This document shows, in pieces, positions 37,901 to 46,455 of a stretch of DNA of 64,000 bases. This DNA comes from DAOUJH01 sp965116555 (GTDB taxonomy: Bacteria; Chloroflexota; Dehalococcoidia; Lucifugimonadales; QGNO01): NCBI GenBank assembly GCA_965116555.1, contig OZ220698.1, positions 1,426,001 to 1,490,000 on the forward strand, given 5' to 3'. The notes beneath the pieces are model-generated. The model did not search any database and had not been told where the DNA came from. It saw only the letters and a list, made by a program, of their open reading frames with translations. The position numbers and the translations under genes were made by a program. The number at the start of each line of letters is the position of its first letter. The stretch's first letter is position 1.

Positions 37901-40900
37901 GGGCGGAGGGTACGGCGACGTGTCCGTCGACGGCGTGACCGTCACCATCGTGGACAACGACCTCCCCACGCTGAGCATCGCCGACGGCGAGGCCGACGAG
38001 GACGCCGGCAGCATCGAGTTCACCGTGACGCTGAGCCAGGCCAGCGACAAGGATGTGTCGGCGGCATGGTCCACGGCGAACGGCACCGCCGAGGCCGGCT
38101 CAGACTACATCGGCGTCGCCGAAGGCAGGCTCTCCATCCCCGCCGGAGATACGACGGCCGCCGTTACCGTGACGGTCGTGGCCGATGGCGTGGTCGAGCC
38201 GGACGAGACGTTCACGGTAACCCTGGCCGACCTGGCGCACGCGACCTTCGCCGATAACCAGGCCACCGGGACCATACGCAACGACGATGAGATGGCCGTG
38301 ACCGTGGACCCGACGACCCTGACCATCGGCGAAGGCGGTGTGGCCAGCTACCGGGTGTCCATCGGCTCCCAGCCCACCGGCGGCGACGTCAAGGTCGAGG
38401 TGACCGTCCCGTCGAGCACCGACGTCTCCGCCAACCCCACCACGCTGACCTTCACTGCCGACAACTGGAGGTCGCCGCGGTTCGTGGACGTGACCGCTGC
38501 CTCCGACGACGACGCGGTTGCGGACGCGCCGGTGACGCTGACCCATGCCGTGAGCGGCGGCGGATACGACAGCGTGACGGCATCCGCCGTCACCGTGACC
38601 ATCGAGGAGGAGAACGAGCGCGGCGTCGATGTGTCGCCGACCACGCTGAGCCTCGACGAGGGCGAAAGTGGGGTCTACAGCGTTGTGCTGCGGTCCCAGC
38701 CAACGGCGAACGTGACCGTCACGATCACCGTGCCGGCGGACGCCGGCGCCACGGTGGACAAGACCAGTCTTACCTTCACTTCAGATAACTGGGACGACGC
38801 CCAGGAGGTGGAGGTGTCCGCGACCGAGGACGATGACGCGAGCTCCCCTGAGCCCTTCACCATTACCCACGCGGTCAGCGGTGGTGACTATGCCTCCGAG
38901 TCGGCGGACAGCGTGACGGTCACCGTTGATGACACAACGGTGACGATGCTGGTGTTCCAGGGGTCGGACATACTCACTGAAGGCGTGAAGGCCGCCGAGA
39001 GTGCGGGGACCATGGCCTTTGTGGTGTCGCTGCAAATAGAGTCCGGGGAGACTGTGACCGTCAACTACTCCACGTCGAATGGCACCGCTACGGCGGGCAG
39101 CGACTACACCCGAACAGCCGGCAGACTCACCTTCTCGGCCGGCGAGACCACCAAGACCATCAGCGTACCCGTCCTCAACGACCGCGTCGATGAGGACGAC
39201 GAGACCTTCACGCTGACGGTGAGCAGCGCCGTCAACGCGGACCTTGACGACGGAGGGTCGTCACTCACCGTCACCGGGACCATCGAGGACGACGATACGC
39301 GCGGCCTGGTGTTGAGCCACGACGCACTCACCGTACCGGAGGGCGGACGCAGGAGCTACACCGTCGCCCTGGAATCGCGGCCCACCACAAACGTGACCAT
39401 CACGATACGGGTCCCGGCAGGCGCCGACGTGTCGGTGAATACCAGGAAGCTCACCTTCACCCCTGCCAACTGGAACGTCACTCAGACGGTGACGGTGAAC
39501 GCCTACCAGGACAGGGATGCCCAGCCGGACCCCAAGGCGGCGATTGAGCATACGGCATCGGGCGGCGACTATGGATTCAGTCGCAGCCCTGGGAGCGGTC
39601 CCATTTCGGCGGCGGTAGACGTGACGGTCATCGAGGACGATGAGCCCACCATCACACTGTCGTTGGACGTCGACACCATCTCGGAGAACGAGGGCGTGGC
39701 GACGGTGACGGCGTCCCTGAGCGAGCAGTCCAGCGCCGAGACCACCATAGTCGTGTCCATCGACCCCGCCGACATCAGCACGCTGAGCGAGAACAAGACG
39801 CTGACCATAGCGGCGGGCCAGACCGCCAGCACGGGCGAGGTGACGATCACGGCGGTCGACGACTCCGCCTACACCGGGGACCGCCAGGTCACGGTGAAGG
39901 GCGCGGCGGCCAACACCGCGGGCCTGCAAGACCCCGACGAAGTGATGCTCACCATCGCCGAGGACGACGACCTGCCCCAGGTGACGCTGGCGCTGGACTC
40001 CGACACCATATCGGAGAACGGCGGCGTGGCCACGGTGACGGCGTCCCTGAGCGAGCAGTCCAGCGCCGAGACCACCATAGTCGTGTCCATCGACCCCGCC
40101 GACATCAGCACGCTGAGCGAGAACAAGACGCTGACCATAGCGGCGGGCCAGACCGCCAGCACGGGCGAGGTGACGATCACGGCGGTCGACGACTCCGCCT
40201 ACACCGGGGACCGCCAGGTCACGGTGAAGGGCGCGGCGGCCAACACCGCGGGCCTGCAAGACCCCGACGAAGTGATGCTCACCATCGCCGAGGACGACGA
40301 CCTGCCCCAGGTGACGCTGGCGCTGGACTCCGACACCATATCGGAGAACGGCGGCGTGGCCACGGTGACGGCGTCCCTGAGCGAGCAGTCCAGCGCAGCG
40401 ACGACGATCACGGTGTCCATCGACCCGACGACCACCAGCGCCCTCAGCTCCAACACGACGCTGACCATCGCCAAGGGGGCTACGACCAGCACGGGCGAGG
40501 TGAAGATCACCGCCACCGACGACTCGACCTACACGGGGAACCGGGAGGTGACGGTGAGCGGGTCTGCCGCCAACGACGTCGGCGTGGACGGCCCTGAGGA
40601 CGTGACGCTGACGATCACCGACGACGACACGAAGCCCCAGGTGACGCTGTCCCTCGACTCCGACACCATATCGGAGAACGGCGGCGTGGCCACGGTGACA
40701 GCCTCGCTCAGTACCACATCCGGCGCGGCCACGACGATTACGGTGTCCATCGACCCGACGACCACCAGCGCCCTCAGCTCCAACACGACGCTGACCATCG
40801 CCAAGGGGGCTACGACCAGCACGGGCGAGGTGAAGATCACCGCCACCGACGACTCGACCTACACCGGCAACCGGGAGGTGACGGTGAGCGGGTCTGCCGC

Positions 40901-43900
40901 CAACAACGTGGGCGTGGACGGCCCTGAGGACGTGACCCTGACCATCACCGACGACGATGACAAGCCCAAGGTGACCCTGTCCCTCGACTCCGACACCATA
41001 TCGGAGAACGGCGGCGTGGCCACGGTGACAGCCTCGCTCAGTACCACATCCGGCGCGGCCACGACGATTACGGTGTCCATCGACCCGACGACCACCAGCG
41101 CCCTCAGCTCCAACACGACGCTGACCATCGCCAAGGGGGCTACGACCAGCACGGGCGAGGTGAAGATCACCGCCACCGACGACTCGACCTACACCGGCAA
41201 CCGGGAGGTGACGGTGAGCGGGTCTGCCGCCAACAACGTGGGCGTGGACGGCCCTGAGGACGTGACCCTGACCATCACCGACGACGATGACAAGCCCAAG
41301 GTGACCCTGTCCCTCGACTCCGACACCATATCGGAGAACGGCGGCGTGGCCACGGTGACAGCCTCGCTCAGTACCACATCCGGCGCGGCCACGACGATTA
41401 CGGTGTCCATCGACCCGACGACCACCAGCGCCCTCAGCTCCAACACGACGCTGACCATCGCCAAGGGGGCTACGACCAGCACGGGCGAGGTGAAGATCAC
41501 CGCCACCGACGACTCGACCTACACCGGCAACCGGGAGGTGACGGTGAGCGGGTCTGCCGCCAACAACGTGGGCGTGGACGGCCCTGAGGACGTGACCCTG
41601 ACCATCACCGACGACGATGACAAGCCCAAGGTGACCCTGTCCCTCGACTCCGACACCATATCGGAGAACGGCGGCGTGGCCACGGTGACAGCCTCGCTCA
41701 GTACCACATCCGGCGCGGCCACGACGATTACGGTGTCCATCGACCCGACGACCACCAGCGCCCTCAGCTCCAACACGACGCTGACCATCGCCAAGGGGGC
41801 TACGACCAGCACGGGCGAGGTGAAGATCACCGCTACCGACGACTCGACCTACACCGGCAACCGGGAGGTGACGGTCAAGGGCGCGGCCACCAACAGCGTC
41901 GGTGTGGACGGCCCCGACGACGTGACCCTCACGATCACCGACGACGACACGAAGCCGAAGGTGACGCTGGTGCTGACGCCTTCGACCATCAGCGAGAGCG
42001 GAGCCTCAAACGCCAGCACGGTGACGGCAACCCTGAGCGCCTCTTCCACTGCGGCCACGACGATCACGGTGTCCATCGACCCGACGACCACCAGCGCCCT
42101 CAGCTCCAACACGACGCTGACCATCGCCAAGGGGGCTACGACCAGCACGGGCGAGGTGAAGATCACCGCCACCGACGACTCGACCTACACCGGGAACCGG
42201 GAGGTGACGGTGAGCGGGTCTGCCGCCAACGACGTCGGCGTGGACGGCCCCGACGACGTCACCCTGACCATCACCGACGACGAGGTTCGCGCTGTGACGG
42301 TGAGCTTCGAACAGGCGGCCTACACCGTGGCGGAGGGCGGCGCCGCCACCGTGAAGGTCACCCTCAGCGCAGCGCCCGAGCGGCAGGTGGTCATAATTCT
42401 CAACAAGGCCGACCAGAATGGCGCATCATCCGCGGACTACTCCGGTGTCCCGTCGGACTTGACCTTCGGCGCGTCGGACACCGAGAAGACCTTCACCTTC
42501 AACGCCATGGCGGACGACGTGGACGACGATGACGAGAGTGTCATTCTGTCGTTCGGCGGCCTGCCCACGGGAGTTTCTGCCGGCACGACTCCCACCGGCA
42601 CGGTGTCGATCACCGACGACGACGTGCCTGCGGTGACGGTGAGCTATGAGCAGGCGGCCTACACCGTGGCGGAGGGCGGGAGCGCCACCGTGAAGGTGAC
42701 CCTCAGCGAAGCGCCGGAGCGGCAGGTGGTCGTGCCGGTCGCCAAGACCAACGAGGGCGGCGCGTCTTCGGCGGACTACTCCGGCGTCCCATCGAGCCTG
42801 ACCTTCGGCGCAACCGACACCGCGAAGACCTTCACCTTCTTGGCGATGGCCGACGACGTGGACGACGACGGGGAGAGCGTGGACCTGGCCTTCGGGACGC
42901 TGCCCACGGGGGTGAGCGCCGGGACGACCTCGACAAGCACGGTGTCGATCACCGACGACGACGTGCCTTCGGTGACGGTGAGCTATGAGCAGGCCTCCTA
43001 CGCCGTCGTAGAGGGCGAAACCGAAACCGTTAAGGTGACCCTCAGCGAAGCGCCGGAGCGGCAGGTGGTCGTGCCCATCACGACGACCAACCAGGACGGC
43101 GCATCGGCGGCGGACTACTCGGGAGTCCCGTCGACCCTGACCTTCGGCGCCTCCGACACGGAGAAGACCTTCACCTTCACCGCGATGGCGGACTCGGTGA
43201 CCGATAGCGGGGAGAGCGTGGACCTGGACTTTGGCGCTTTGCCCACGGGCGTCAGCGCAGGCCCTAATAGCGAGGCCAACGTCTTGATTGTCGAGGTCTC
43301 CCAGTCAAACCTCACTCCCAACGTAACCGTGAGTTTCGACCATGGATCATACAGAGTGGAGGAGGGACAAATAGCCACCGAGGTGGCCCCGCCCGGAGTC
43401 ATGAGCGAGGTCATCATGGTTGGTCTGAGCGAGGCGCCGGGGCGAACCGTCGAGATACCCTTGATCGTCACAAACTGGGATGGGGCGTCCGGCGACGACT
43501 ACTCCGGCGTGCCCGCCAGCCTGACCTTCGGGCCTACAGACAAGCGGAAGCCCATCTTCTTTAGAGCGACGGACGATGACTTGGACGACGACGGCGAGAC
43601 CGTAGTCATAGAGATTGGCGATCTGCCCTCCGGCGTCAGCGTAGGCAGAGACAGGGCCAGAGTGTACATCATGGACAACGACGGCCGGGTCGGACTCTGG
43701 GTGCATAGCATGAAAAGCGACCTGTCAGGGGCTAAGGCCACGCCGAATGGCCACGGCTACAGCCAGACAACCAATTACAAAACGGCCATTAATGTAACCA
43801 AGGCAGTGTCTTGTAGCATTCCCCGTGTGTTGGAGGAGTGGACAAGCCTCACTTTGATCGACGGAACAGTCATTACGAGGGATAGAGTCAAAGCGGACTG

Positions 43901-45989
43901 CGAGCAACGGCCCTGGTTCGTATTCCACTTCAATACGCCCAACAGCGCCAGGGAACTAGAGATATATGGGCGCGAGATTCCGTCAACCGGAGAACCGGGG
44001 GACTACAAGCTGGTGGAGAGGCGGGTCTACGGCCGGTGCGGCACGGCTAACGACGAAGAGGAAGGCGCTTGTTGGGGTACCAACTACAGTACTTCGATGG
44101 CCGACAATCGCTTCGTGCGGCGTCCGGGAGACAAGTACAGCGACGTCTTGCCCACGGTTCCCGGGGAACAATACCAATACTTTGTGAAGTACTTTGATGG
44201 GAACGGAGACATGATGTGGCGGACCAACGATGTTCGCCCCGATTTCGAGGGGACCCGCCACGACTGGGGCACGCAGGCTCCATACCGTCGGTGGACCGGC
44301 GCTTACCAGAGTGGAGCTAGCCCCGAATCATCCGAGCAGCAGCAGGCCCAAGGTCACCTCCCGGCCCCGGAGAATCTGGCGGCCACAGCGAGCTCGGACC
44401 GCATCGAGCTGACCTGGGACGCGGTGGCCGGGGCCGAGAGCTACCGTGTGCTGCGCCGCAACCAGGCGGACGCTCTCTACGCCGAGATCGCCGTCACCAC
44501 CACCAACTCCTACACCGACACCACAGCCGTGGTCGCCCAGGGGTACGCCTACAAGGTGCAGGCGCAGAACGACTCCGGCGACAGCGAGTTCTCGGACCAC
44601 GTGCTGGCGATGATCGATCCGCCGCCGCCTGACGCCCCCACCGGCTTCCAGGCGGTCGTCGGGGACGACTCCGTGACCCTGTCCTGGGACGCCTCCGACG
44701 ACGACACGATCACCAGCTACATGGTGATCAGACAGGTGCGCGACGCGGACCCGCCACAGACCGTGCTGCTGCGGCGCAAGATAGGGGAGACCAACCAGGT
44801 CACCGACAGCAGCCCGGAGTCCGGCGCGGCCTACACCTACAGCGTCATGGCCATCAACGCCGGCGGCCGCAGCGACGCCGCCACGGTGGACGTGGACATC
44901 CCGGCAGACACCGGAGGGCTCACGGTCACGCGTTCCGGCCCCACGTTCAACCTGTCCTGGGACGAGGTGGACGGCGCCACGAGCTACAACGTGCTGCGCA
45001 TGGGTCCCGGGGAGACCGAGCACTCCAAGGTGGCCACGTCGGAGACCACCTCGTATACGGACTATCCGACGGGCTCCGGCACCTTCTCGTATCGAATCCA
45101 GCCGGTTGAAGACGGCGAAGCGGGCGACGCCTTTGCCCCGGTGACGGCGGAGATGCTCCCGCCGCCCGACCCGCCTACCGATCTTCAGGCGACCGCGGCC
45201 AGCGGGTCGGTGACCCTGACCTGGACCGCCCCGTCGCAGACGCTCCTCACGTACCTGGTGAGCCGCAAGGTGCGGGACGCGGACCCGCCGGAGGAGTTCG
45301 CGCTCCTCGGCGCGGCCGCGGGCGACGCGACCGCCTACACCGACACGACGGTGGAGGCTGACACGGCCTATGCCTACCAGCTGGTTGCGGTGGGCACGGA
45401 GTTTGAGAGCGACCCTGTCGAGGTTGAGGTGGACACGCCGCCGGCAAGTCCGCTGGTGGGCTTCACCCTGGTGGACGGCGGGGCCAACGCCCTGAACGGC
45501 GAGTCGCTGCCGGCGGGCAGCTACACCCTGACGGCTACGGCATACTCCGGGAGCAGCCTTGGCGGAGACGAGCTGGGCACGCTGGAGGTCTCCTTCACCG
45601 TGATCGTCGACGACCCGGACTCGAACCGTGACGGCGCGGTGTCCTTGGGCGACCAGTCGCCTGACCGTGGCCGCCAGTTCTTCTACGACAAGTCCCTGGA
45701 CCGGGCCAACGGCGACGGCGTCGACTACTACACCTTCACCACCGACGGCCGCTACGAGCTGGGCCTGGGAGCGCGGGACCAGAGCATCGAATTGAAGGTC
45801 ACGCTGGAGGACGCGGACGGCAACGTGGTGGGCACCGCCGGTCCGCCGGCAGATCCGAACAAGGACCAAGTCTACATCGAGTGGCTGAAGATCACCATCG
45901 ACGCCGGCGCCTACTACGTCCGCGTGGAGGCGCTGGCGGACGGCCAGACCGACTACTACATCCGCTTCGGGCTCACGGCGGACGAGTAG
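28980..45989 (+). CDS. Giant Calx-beta repeat surface adhesin (~5,650 aa)
   Basis: GTG 28980 has GGAG four bases upstream; ATG 29043 is an alternative (5,648 aa) without a clear ribosome site. A basic N-terminus precedes a signal/TM segment near residues 55-82. Then Ig-like domains (about 85-400), an FN3 domain about 400-505 (PPTEVRDIQSEFV), and a very long array of Calx-beta domains (about 505-4780) with the pattern DGTATAGSDYT...DDSLDEDAETF...TITDDD. Near 4900-5500 come FN3 domains (LTWDAVAGAESYRVLRR), a truncated GFTLVD module, and at the end a PPC-like domain (YYTFTTDGRYELGLGARDQ) repeated in the next protein. The many Asp-rich loops imply calcium binding. No sortase or S-layer anchor is evident. 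Very high GC and Asp/Thr bias. Confidence 0.92.
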   Translation: MIESSHGLTRLGGASLACRANMSEEAPRIIVDLELNLRTADRRAAVFGRLLGLRIRAAAVLVLFALLPAVLSLAWPAAASAQQPPRDPVTITSFGKVDPNPATHPQPVDKVDGEFEVKVSFNRRVTGFTADDFEVDHGSTSDLSVSNGNWTVTVTVDEGYEGPLTVTLPANAVDEGNAERSLSFTVDQTAPTAELSVLSSVRRPIADWFYTYLTFSEAIKLGEDSDTGLLAGIRLQKSDLSVTTGWVLRLDKVRNDESGRRYRAYISQGSHEGDYTITLPAGVVQDDVGNPNEAATITVPVDGLSPTVEISGPESGYVLKGESFDVTFQFSEAVTGFAEDDITVIGGTLTASSLASSGANAWTASVAASAEASEVAIEVRATAVKDTARRTNATTKAAFDAVDPPTEVRDIQSEFVREGALGFSWVGPGDDGGAPIVEYQFRYGPGTGDDVEYTEWESAGFESSGEPSRDVEITGLTNGTEYSIQMRARNGAAAGPHVTATGRPNPNVSISTATRAITEGDAVTFTLTRTGGTTNTLAVDVCSKVLAEGDCTERTATVTFNAGSETATYRVTTDDNDNDDPNRNLVVLILAQDAAPYTYKPGLPGGAFVTVRDNDNAKISVSPASTTAVEEGDPAVFSLERDGLLSPRLNVKVLLSQTGAFLTDSQPVWVVFPSGHATATLSVPTDDDDRAEDDGTITATIANGSDWRVGPQASATRTVVSDDRWQLVTIAPKPGYNVVEGRDAIFVLTRKQVNADDTTDDDVSDRGSLTVTVALSENVPEAGPPHNTPRYTSGDERTVTFAAGASTATLRVPTAENRYSQRSHRLTVTPEDGAGYRTPAAGEAGDSAEVPIADDDNRPGIHVSAPSQVNEGEDAVFTLTRSGDTTVGLRVDTVVTGSVRVLSPEARRSLPNNTTALGHFVGEVRVRDPGKSGEIHADFEPGSATTTLTFGTQADETAEGDGRITIRGVAHLANYFFTSHLASITVKDDDTAVLTLELVDPPPAVAGRSNTYLIEEGAELTWRVTRTGGTDHDFFYGYETDRTSGHDRYHDSTGWAQSYDSSREFGDDDIVDLTGIGNIAERLWSIPEGNTRTTVRTRAHFVTPTGGELHMRLRDPYPGCNRCPQYTLGTSNEFRLIITNRTPGISITAGSNTVEEGGNVTFTLTRTWNEENTRNYATHVDLAFDDPDGVISGTPPATVTIPKGQTSATFTLQMTDDEIDDDEEREFTVSVAAPEKPSEQTFEGEFEALAPFSATVTVTDNDEPPLPVVTIAEREGRTWRSEAAGEIEFVVARAGGSGALVVHLDVARQGSFFPSTPAVPSSVTIEAGKDKKIVRVPVEDDTVVEAAGSVTVSIAARSTYDLGDPSSARVDVLDNEAYFVIADATVEEGDDDGHGNPVDSVDVTVTFVGQSVAGSLASVDWATQDGTAEAGSDYTAKNGSIEVPAGTCKVPPGIPSCSYPITIPIIDDSVDEADETFKIVLSNPNNANGLPYGTVTITDDDDATVTASIEAVAESDVLESAGHIELLVKLSAPSQNTVEVDWRTIKDTSRRAATPGADFFAASGTATFPRGSTEQRIRVAIRDDKEDEDSEFVYVGLIEARNARILRAEKNEYGWIRDDDVRGVTAAPATLSIPEDGNDTYTLVLDTRPTDNVTVAVNVPAGSDLSASPTSLTFTRLNWDQPQTVTVTAAADADNIADAPVTITHSASGGDYGPAPTDSVTVTITGDAGATLSVTDAEAPEGAGAVVFTVTLTGSPSSQVTVSYATSNGTATAGQDYTSTSGTLTFPAGNAGTRTVRVPVTDDSDGEENETFTLTLSGEANATLAVATATGTILDDDAGLVVTGGRAAETAGEIVFTVTRQGSTRKAVSVSYTTRDGTALAGSDYTARSGRLTFARGESSKTVSVPVTNDLLDEPDEETFTLRLSGPAGTVIAAGKGTAAGVIVDDDRMPRLYFESLSKYAEEAAGPISFTVKLSAASGRRVEVDYATRETPGQAKAGSDFTAVDGTLVFAPGETEKTITVQLVDDDVAESVETFGLVLHDAVNASISSGEAAAIISDKDLYNVTVTAREEKVSEGSALVFDVWRDGDTSRELVVTLGRTVEQVDDPCDPEEASSCERDDVTVTFKGAGFNDGEPGQSRVAYRWKSQVDPSAGAGKGFAYTVTVKADSREPAQYRPGTPASASTAVASTGVLMVLAYEKMDPLWAQQGDEVSVKWTVINLSNTAATDVKVKTDRTEGTHDCADSLPGPSDDDEYSSCTVTAAYAATAADVTAGKLTINASVTKTAGAESNAVQVVFPQGDGHTLAVRNSVPADEYSNRSALFFKVSLNEPSTETVTVAYATSDGTATGNTAGATSCGGIGVNFVTGFDYIPASGTLTFDPGDTEEILRVHVCDDRKPEADETVIFTISSPSGANLDPDRSIAEGTILDNDRPATNPSITIAMVGGGDEVAEDAGYAEFTLTLSGGTNDTVTVAWAAEALAEDDARAAAAAGMDYTAAGGTVTFPPRTTEQRIRVPIINDMMDEANLEYLQVTLSDPVNANIKAPGTIDLAIRDDDVRGVTVFPNQMSLDEGDTGTYSVSLKSQPTEAEGVTIALSVQTNRGVSVAPASLTFTQDNWRDAQMVAVTSEIDDDSTTGAYVIVTNRPSGSDYDGLHPAVVQVTVLDRPVFMVADKTVAENGGSVTVEVTLDRTLNNQAITVEWETVDGTATAGNDYTAASGTLTFAADDASETISVTITDDSLDEDAETFSIALSNPSGNVGIGGPGTVTITDNDNPPTLTIAEVGKSSEDSGEGRFRVRLLDASEKRVTVEWLTTRYSAAGTATPGDDFIEARGTLTFEPGEDQKDFTVVIVDDAIVEEREIYRVKLRNAVNAQLYDPPRVDAEIIDNDSPGVEVKPTAVDMLEGGTGEYTLRLKTQPTEDVTITVTVPANTDLTAGATSFTFTMDNWDQPQTVTLTAAEDADVSDDEVSLTHAASGGGYGDVSVDGVTVTIVDNDLPTLSIADGEADEDAGSIEFTVTLSQASDKDVSAAWSTANGTAEAGSDYIGVAEGRLSIPAGDTTAAVTVTVVADGVVEPDETFTVTLADLAHATFADNQATGTIRNDDEMAVTVDPTTLTIGEGGVASYRVSIGSQPTGGDVKVEVTVPSSTDVSANPTTLTFTADNWRSPRFVDVTAASDDDAVADAPVTLTHAVSGGGYDSVTASAVTVTIEEENERGVDVSPTTLSLDEGESGVYSVVLRSQPTANVTVTITVPADAGATVDKTSLTFTSDNWDDAQEVEVSATEDDDASSPEPFTITHAVSGGDYASESADSVTVTVDDTTVTMLVFQGSDILTEGVKAAESAGTMAFVVSLQIESGETVTVNYSTSNGTATAGSDYTRTAGRLTFSAGETTKTISVPVLNDRVDEDDETFTLTVSSAVNADLDDGGSSLTVTGTIEDDDTRGLVLSHDALTVPEGGRRSYTVALESRPTTNVTITIRVPAGADVSVNTRKLTFTPANWNVTQTVTVNAYQDRDAQPDPKAAIEHTASGGDYGFSRSPGSGPISAAVDVTVIEDDEPTITLSLDVDTISENEGVATVTASLSEQSSAETTIVVSIDPADISTLSENKTLTIAAGQTASTGEVTITAVDDSAYTGDRQVTVKGAAANTAGLQDPDEVMLTIAEDDDLPQVTLALDSDTISENGGVATVTASLSEQSSAETTIVVSIDPADISTLSENKTLTIAAGQTASTGEVTITAVDDSAYTGDRQVTVKGAAANTAGLQDPDEVMLTIAEDDDLPQVTLALDSDTISENGGVATVTASLSEQSSAATTITVSIDPTTTSALSSNTTLTIAKGATTSTGEVKITATDDSTYTGNREVTVSGSAANDVGVDGPEDVTLTITDDDTKPQVTLSLDSDTISENGGVATVTASLSTTSGAATTITVSIDPTTTSALSSNTTLTIAKGATTSTGEVKITATDDSTYTGNREVTVSGSAANNVGVDGPEDVTLTITDDDDKPKVTLSLDSDTISENGGVATVTASLSTTSGAATTITVSIDPTTTSALSSNTTLTIAKGATTSTGEVKITATDDSTYTGNREVTVSGSAANNVGVDGPEDVTLTITDDDDKPKVTLSLDSDTISENGGVATVTASLSTTSGAATTITVSIDPTTTSALSSNTTLTIAKGATTSTGEVKITATDDSTYTGNREVTVSGSAANNVGVDGPEDVTLTITDDDDKPKVTLSLDSDTISENGGVATVTASLSTTSGAATTITVSIDPTTTSALSSNTTLTIAKGATTSTGEVKITATDDSTYTGNREVTVKGAATNSVGVDGPDDVTLTITDDDTKPKVTLVLTPSTISESGASNASTVTATLSASSTAATTITVSIDPTTTSALSSNTTLTIAKGATTSTGEVKITATDDSTYTGNREVTVSGSAANDVGVDGPDDVTLTITDDEVRAVTVSFEQAAYTVAEGGAATVKVTLSAAPERQVVIILNKADQNGASSADYSGVPSDLTFGASDTEKTFTFNAMADDVDDDDESVILSFGGLPTGVSAGTTPTGTVSITDDDVPAVTVSYEQAAYTVAEGGSATVKVTLSEAPERQVVVPVAKTNEGGASSADYSGVPSSLTFGATDTAKTFTFLAMADDVDDDGESVDLAFGTLPTGVSAGTTSTSTVSITDDDVPSVTVSYEQASYAVVEGETETVKVTLSEAPERQVVVPITTTNQDGASAADYSGVPSTLTFGASDTEKTFTFTAMADSVTDSGESVDLDFGALPTGVSAGPNSEANVLIVEVSQSNLTPNVTVSFDHGSYRVEEGQIATEVAPPGVMSEVIMVGLSEAPGRTVEIPLIVTNWDGASGDDYSGVPASLTFGPTDKRKPIFFRATDDDLDDDGETVVIEIGDLPSGVSVGRDRARVYIMDNDGRVGLWVHSMKSDLSGAKATPNGHGYSQTTNYKTAINVTKAVSCSIPRVLEEWTSLTLIDGTVITRDRVKADCEQRPWFVFHFNTPNSARELEIYGREIPSTGEPGDYKLVERRVYGRCGTANDEEEGACWGTNYSTSMADNRFVRRPGDKYSDVLPTVPGEQYQYFVKYFDGNGDMMWRTNDVRPDFEGTRHDWGTQAPYRRWTGAYQSGASPESSEQQQAQGHLPAPENLAATASSDRIELTWDAVAGAESYRVLRRNQADALYAEIAVTTTNSYTDTTAVVAQGYAYKVQAQNDSGDSEFSDHVLAMIDPPPPDAPTGFQAVVGDDSVTLSWDASDDDTITSYMVIRQVRDADPPQTVLLRRKIGETNQVTDSSPESGAAYTYSVMAINAGGRSDAATVDVDIPADTGGLTVTRSGPTFNLSWDEVDGATSYNVLRMGPGETEHSKVATSETTSYTDYPTGSGTFSYRIQPVEDGEAGDAFAPVTAEMLPPPDPPTDLQATAASGSVTLTWTAPSQTLLTYLVSRKVRDADPPEEFALLGAAAGDATAYTDTTVEADTAYAYQLVAVGTEFESDPVEVEVDTPPASPLVGFTLVDGGANALNGESLPAGSYTLTATAYSGSSLGGDELGTLEVSFTVIVDDPDSNRDGAVSLGDQSPDRGRQFFYDKSLDRANGDGVDYYTFTTDGRYELGLGARDQSIELKVTLEDADGNVVGTAGPPADPNKDQVYIEWLKITIDAGAYYVRVEALADGQTDYYIRFGLTADE
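39648..42284 (+). repeat. Eight tandem ~330-bp repeats inside the adhesin gene
   Basis: Units of 110 codons start near 39648, 39978, 40308, 40638, 40968, 41298, 41628 and 41958 (each with SDTISENGGVATVTASLS or close). Units at 40638-41957 are almost identical at DNA level. Units 1-3 and unit 8 are mosaics of the same modules; unit 8 has two extra codons. Such identity implies recent amplification or gene conversion, and length variation between strains. Confidence 0.95.
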
Positions 45990-46026
45990 GCCCTCGGGAA
46001 AGAGCCGGAAGGCTCGAATACGTGGA

Positions 46027-46062
46027 CTGACAGGGCGGGGCAGACGCGTCTCGCCCTGTCAG
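46027..46062. terminator. Terminator after the giant adhesin
   Basis: A perfect 11-bp stem CTGACAGGGCG (46027-46037)/CGCCCTGTCAG (46052-46062) lies 38 bp past the adhesin stop. No strong T tract follows. Confidence 0.55.
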
Positions 46063-46134
46063 CGCTTCCCCGCGTGCGTAGCTGGCCCGCTTTTGGCAGT
46101 GTCGAGCCCCGCTGAGGAATCGCGCCGAACGGCT

Positions 46135-46267
46135 CAGCTCCGTCTACCGTGAGAGCTGGCCTGTCGCTCCCGCAGGGCCGATACCTCCTCGTCCTGCCTG
46201 TCGGCTGGTCCATCTCCTCTCCTGGTTGCCGTCTGGATTCGGGCCTCTCGGCCAGTCCAGGGGACAT
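46135..46267 (-). pseudogene. Vestige of the hybrid kinase 5' end
   Basis: On the minus strand the DNA around the ATG at 46213 (MDQPTGR) matches the start of the kinase gene at 22580-22680: shared CGAATCCAG, CGGCAAC, GAGATGGACCAG, GGACGAGGAGGTA and CTGCGGGAGCG. Small indels break the frame, and homology fades within about 70 bp of the ATG. It lies exactly where a divergent kinase would stand relative to the shared promoter. Confidence 0.65.
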
Positions 46268-46269
46268 GT

Positions 46270-46352
46270 TGTCGCTTTGGGCTCATTTTTACAACAACTT
46301 TTACAGAAGAGGGGTTGTGTTTTACGTGCATGTTATATCCGGTGGCTATACT
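46270..46352 (+). promoter_or_regulatory. Shared regulon promoter, copy B (drives gene at 46456)
   Basis: Boxes TTTTACA (46287-46293), TTTTACA (46299-46305), TTTTACG (46320-46326) and -10 TATACT (46347-46352). Almost identical to the block at 50.98-51.06 kb over more than 80 bp. Box 3 occupies the -35 region, where a consensus hexamer is missing, so activation by a regulator is likely. Confidence 0.75.
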
Positions 46353-46455
46353 GGGCCGGGTAATTGTGCCAATTGACTTTGGACAGGTCACGACGGCTTC
46401 GTGTTCGGCTCCGGCTGGGACCGAGATGGGTCGGAGAGATATAGGGAGAAAGCGC

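Noticed and set aside
39648..42284. 330-bp tandem repeats considered as a mobile or satellite array
   Set aside because: They encode Calx-beta-like domains in one uninterrupted frame of the adhesin.
44328..45869. 513-aa and similar long minus-strand ORFs under the adhesin and at 46660-47835
   Set aside because: GC-rich coding DNA has few stops in the complement; these translations are Arg/Val/Gly-rich shadows of the FN3, PPC and cadherin-like repeats.
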